Assembly (NCBI GenBank): GCA_025200525.1 | Contig: CM045758.1 | Span: forward strand, 192,608,463 to 192,672,462 | DNA: 64,000 nt | Direction of reading: 5' to 3' | From: Camellia lanceoleosa | Lineage: Eukaryota > Streptophyta > Magnoliopsida > Ericales > Theaceae | In this document: positions 60,453-64,000 of the stretch, piece after piece | Layout of the letters: every line of letters starts with the position of its first letter | Numbering within the stretch: the stretch's first letter is position 1 | Notes under the pieces: model-generated | What the model was told of the DNA's origin: nothing | Databases searched by the model: none | Seen by the model: only the letters and a program-made list of their open reading frames with translations | Made by a program: the position numbers and the translations under genes

Positions 60453-60554
60453 GTATCCGGTCAATCACATTACACAAGTTTAAAGATCAAGCTAAAACTT
60501 TATTACTTCTGCTAATAACAAGATAAAAAGAAATCTTAGAAAACGAGAAAATCT

Positions 60555-63500
60555 AGTGGTAGAAAAACTTTAGATTGCAAGTATTCCAAGGTCTTGGCAA
60601 TTTTTTGCCTTCATAGTCCTCAAGCCGATATGTCCTATTGCCCAAGACCAAGATGATTCTATAGGGTTCCTCCTAATTCGAGCCAAGCTTGCCCTCTCTG
60701 GGATCCTTCTTGTTGCCAACGACTTTTCTCAGGACGAGGTCACCAACTTGGAACTCTCGTGGGTTCACTTTCTTATTATAAGCTCTGGCAAGCTGCTGCT
60801 GGTATGCCCCCAGCTGAATTACTAATTTCTCCATTCTCTCTTCTAGTAGATCCAGATCTCGAGCTATAAGTACATCATTAGTTCCATTCTCTACTCCCTG
60901 GGTTCTGATCCCTGGGATGTCGACCTCTAGATGAATGACTGTTTCTGTGCCATAAGCCATGGCAAATGGGGATTCCCCAGTTGATCTTTTCGGCGTAGTT
61001 CGATATGCCCAGAGTACACTTAGCAGTTCATCCACCCACTTTCCCTTTGCTGCTTGCAGCCTCTTCTTAATCACATCCAAGATGACTTTGTTGGATGTTT
61101 CTGCTTGTCCATTGCTTTGAGGAAAACTTGGTGTGGAAAAATAATTCTTGATTTTGAACTTTGCACAGAAACTCTTGATTAGCTTACTGTCAAACTGTGT
61201 GCCATTGTCAGCTATTATTGCTCTTGGGATTCCAAACCTGGTGATGGTGTTCTTTCATATGAATTTCTTCACATCAACGTCCCGAATCTTGGCAAGGGGT
61301 TCAGTTTCTACCCACTTGGTGAAGTAATCTGTTGCTACTAGCAGGTACTTCCTTTGTCCAGTTGCTTCGGGTAGTTTTCCAACAAGATCCATGCCCCATT
61401 GGGCAAATGGCCAAGGGCTGGACACTGGGTTCAAGTCTACTGCTGGTTGGTGTACCAAGGGTGCAAATCTTTGGCACTTCTCACACTTCTTGACATAGGT
61501 TTCAGCATCTTTCTGTATGTAGGGCCACCAATACCCCTGTGTAATGGCCCTATGAGCAAGTAACCTGCCCCCGCGTGTGGCTTCTACATACTCCTTCATG
61601 TATTTCGTACAGAAAGTCTTCAACCTATGCAGGATGCACACACCTCAAAAGGGGTCCAGTAAAGGATCTTCTGTAGAGATGGCCTTCTGTTGTCAAACTG
61701 AATCTTGCCGACTTCAGTCTGATCTTGTGCGCTTCTTTACGGTCGTCTGGAAATTTTCCTTCTTTAAGAAATGCTACTATTGTATCCATCCAACTTGGTC
61801 CCATTTCTATACACATTGCTTCACGCTTTGTGCTCAGTGGTTCTATGCTTGGACCTGACAAGTAGTCAACCATTATTGTTCTTGCCTCACCAGGCTTCAT
61901 TGCACTAGCTAGGTTGACTAACGCATCGGTATGGCTGTTGTCATTTCGGCTTACCTGCTGTAGTCGGCAATTTTGAAATAAGGCTACCAGTCTGCCTACT
62001 TCCTTTGCGTAGGCCGACATCCGTTCATCTCGGGTTGCAAATTCCCCTGTTGCCTAATTGACTACAAGCTGGCAGTCATAAAAGACTATTACCTCATCGG
62101 CTTCCATGGCTGCTGCCAGCTTTAGTCTTGCGATCAGCGCTTCATACTCTACTTCATTGTTTGAGGCCTTAAACTCCAAACGAATAGATTGTTCCAGTAT
62201 TTGCCCATCTAGCGATACTACTACTACTCCGGCCCCCGCTTCTTGTCGGTTTGAACTCCTATCCACAAACAATCGAAAGGAGTCACCGATGTAAATACTG
62301 CAAGGCCTGAGTTTCTCTTTGTTCCTTTGCTCTGTTGTCCCCTGATGGGTTTTTTCTTGCTCACGTAGACATCGCACACCTTGGCTCAATGGAGCCTGAT
62401 GTGTGATGGAACCTAGTGTGAACTCGGCCACGAAGTCGGCCAAAACTTGGCCTTTGATTGTTGTTCTGGGTCTGAATTCCAAGTCATATTGGCCCAAGGC
62501 CACTGCCCTTCTGGCTGTTCTGCTTGTCAGATCTCCTTGTTGCAATAGGGACTTCAAGGGGTGTTCAGTTAACACTATAATTTTGTGGGCTTAAAAGTAA
62601 TAATTCAGTTTCTTGGAAGCCATTAGTAAAGCCAATGTTAAATTCTCTAAGGATAGATATCTGGTCTCTGCATCTGCAAAGGTTTTACTTACATAGTAAA
62701 TAGCCCTTTGTTCTTCATTTTCTTCTCGGATTACCACTGCACTTACTACATGTTCTGAAACTGCCAAGTATAAGACAGCTCCTCTCCAGGTGTTGGATTT
62801 GAGAGAACTGGAGCTGTGGTCAAATACTTCCTTAAGTCGGTCAAGGCGGTTTCGCATTCGTCGGTCCATAAGAAAGGCTTACATTTATCAGAACTTCTGC
62901 TTATGAATCTGTTTAGGGCTGCAATCCTTCTAGTCAACATTTGCACTTGTTTTGCCGATGTTGGGCTCTTCAATTCTAAGATAGCCTTGATCTGATTTGG
63001 GCTTGCCTCAATGCCCCTTCTAGTTATCAAATATCCTAAGAACTTACCAGACCCAACTCCAAATGTACACTTCGATGCATTGAGTCGGAGCTGATATGTT
63101 TTAAGGATGTCAAAAACTGCCTTTAGGTGGGCCAGATAACCTTCAGGTTCCTTGGTCTTCACGACCATATCATTGATGTAAACTTCCATTGTTCTGCCAA
63201 TTAGATGTCTGAACATCTTGGTTACCAATTTCTGGTAAGTTGCTCCTGCATTTTTTAATCCAAAAGGCATCACTCTGTAGCAGTATAGCCCTTTTGGGGT
63301 GATAAATACAGTCTTTTCCTCATCTGACGGGTACATAGCTCTCTGATGGTATCCCCTGTAAGCATCTAGGAAGCTCATCCTTTCATGCCCTGAAGTGGCA
63401 TCCACCAGTTGGTCAATCTTGGGTAATGGGAAGCTATTTTTGGGACAAGCCTTATTCAGGCTAGTGAAGTCCACACAGACCCTCCACTTCCCATTCTTTT

Positions 63501-64000
63501 TCTTCACAATAACCGTATTTGATAGCCATGTTAGGTAACTTACCTCTCGAATGGCTCTAGCCTCCAGAAGTTTGTCCACTTCTTCTTCTACTACCTCAAC
63601 GTGCGTCAATGTCAGCCTTCTGGCTCGTTGGATTACAGGTTTGGCTAACCTGTCCACATTCAGTCTGTGGCAAGTGACCTCAGAGTCAATGCCAGGCATC
63701 TCGTAAGGCGTCCAGGAAAACACCTCAATGTTTGTTCTCAAGAACGCCTCCAGTTTTTTTTCTTCTTCCTCGGCCAAGCCAGAGCCGAGAAGGAAGAAGC
63801 ATTCTTCGTCCCCTTGTTGGACAAGGACTTTCTTCAGGGCTTCCTCACTCTTCTCGATTGGCTCTTTACCGACATCCTCCAGGACTTCCATGTCTTCATC
63901 CTCAACCTCTGTTGGTTTTGCTTCCCGAATGTTTCAGGTAGATTTTATTGCTACCATGGAGCAATTCTTTGTCTGCACTTGATCCCCTCTAACCTCCTCT
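60555..64000 (-). pseudogene. Ty3/gypsy pol (RT, dual RNase H, integrase) of the Retand-like element, inactive
   Basis: RT (62,746-63,891) shows KNGKWRVCVDFTSLNKACPK, MSFLDAYRGYHQ and the active site as YINDM instead of Y(V/I)DDM. RNase H 1 follows in another frame (LYLAVSEHVVSAVV, YYVSKTFADAETRY). A second RNase H (about 62,060-62,300) has LFVDRSSNRQEAGAGVV and NNEVEYEALIARL. Integrase (60,673-61,641) has RAITQGYWWP, CEKCQRFAP and its acidic triad in WGMDLVG, IADNGTQFD and NGQAET. Stops: TGA near 63,940, TAA (YYF*AHK, 62,593), TAG (VVN*ATGE, about 62,055), TGA (KKFI*KN, about 61,250) and TAG (GSN*EEP, about 60,676). Frameshifts lie near 62,780 and 61,570, the second in the integrase zinc-binding region. 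Confidence 0.93.

Larger units (their letters stand above)
55369..64000 (-). mobile_element. Retand-like (Tat group) Ty3/gypsy element, 3' part, runs off the window
   Basis: From the right edge leftwards on the minus strand: pol (RT, RNase H, second RNase H, integrase), a tandem-repeat zone, an antisense intron-containing ORF, polypurine tract (acataggggggcaat-like, plus 55,777-55,791) and 3' LTR. The gypsy order RT-RNH-INT, a second RNase H and an antisense ORF between integrase and the 3' LTR are features described for Tat-group elements such as Retand and Grande. Gag, protease and the 5' LTR lie beyond 64,000. Confidence 0.88.

Overview
The window is repeat-rich nuclear DNA from a flowering plant, most likely a eudicot. 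Almost every stretch I can explain belongs to a plant transposable element: Tat/Ogre-like and Retand-like Ty3/gypsy, Ty1/copia, CACTA, hAT-like and Mutator-like elements. I do not assign a species. No intact gene, tRNA, rRNA or CRISPR array is visible. Every coding region carries stops, frameshifts or insertions.

Left part (1-29,725) is a set of nested insertions that can be ordered from target-site duplications (TSDs). A copia element on the minus strand has its 5' LTR at 29,540-29,725 and its integrase/RT remains at 8,724-10,295. It is split by a solo LTR of a family starting TGTCACGACCC (10,301-29,400, TSD ATTAG). That LTR is split by a long LTR of a family starting TGTAGACACC (10,561-26,188, TSD TAAGG/TAAAG). 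This in turn is split by a minus-strand member of the same family (11,192 to about 24,820), and that by a 7.26-kb tail-to-tail inverted pair of the same LTRs (12,847-20,105, TSD CCCTC). The left end (2,598-8,723) is the 3' end of yet another long-LTR element, with its polypurine tract and a 5.35-kb 3' LTR that cuts the copia RT. The LTRs are very long, have TATA promoters preceded by a G-box palindrome in three copies, carry a conserved splice-donor-like site, and contain clustered GGCCGGCC-type palindromes and tandem repeats.

Middle part (29,726-46,505) holds the one possible host gene: a decayed, minus-strand replication protein A 70-kDa-like (DUF223/OB-fold) gene. Phase-compatible exons can be followed from 44,734 to 30,394. 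A 12.4-kb CACTA element (32,100-44,522, TSD AAT) sits in its first intron, and the copia element cuts its downstream end. The CACTA element carries only a broken TNPA-like (PF03004) gene and a 155-162-bp tandem array. The array was itself split by an LTR (33,512-38,132), which was split by another TGTCACGACCC solo LTR (34,287-36,686, TSD CCATC). A 390-bp mini-CACTA lies just outside.

Right part (46,506-64,000): a complete but dead copia element (46,511-51,449, TSD GATAT) with a Mutator-like MITE in its 5' LTR; AT-rich intergenic DNA; a 910-bp hAT-like element (52,785-53,694); then the 3' portion of a Retand-like Ty3/gypsy element on the minus strand. That element shows pol with a second RNase H, tandem repeats, an antisense intron-containing ORF with a Transposase_28 (PF04195) region, a polypurine tract and a 408-bp LTR. 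Many visible stops look like C-to-T or G-to-A changes, as expected for old, methylated elements.
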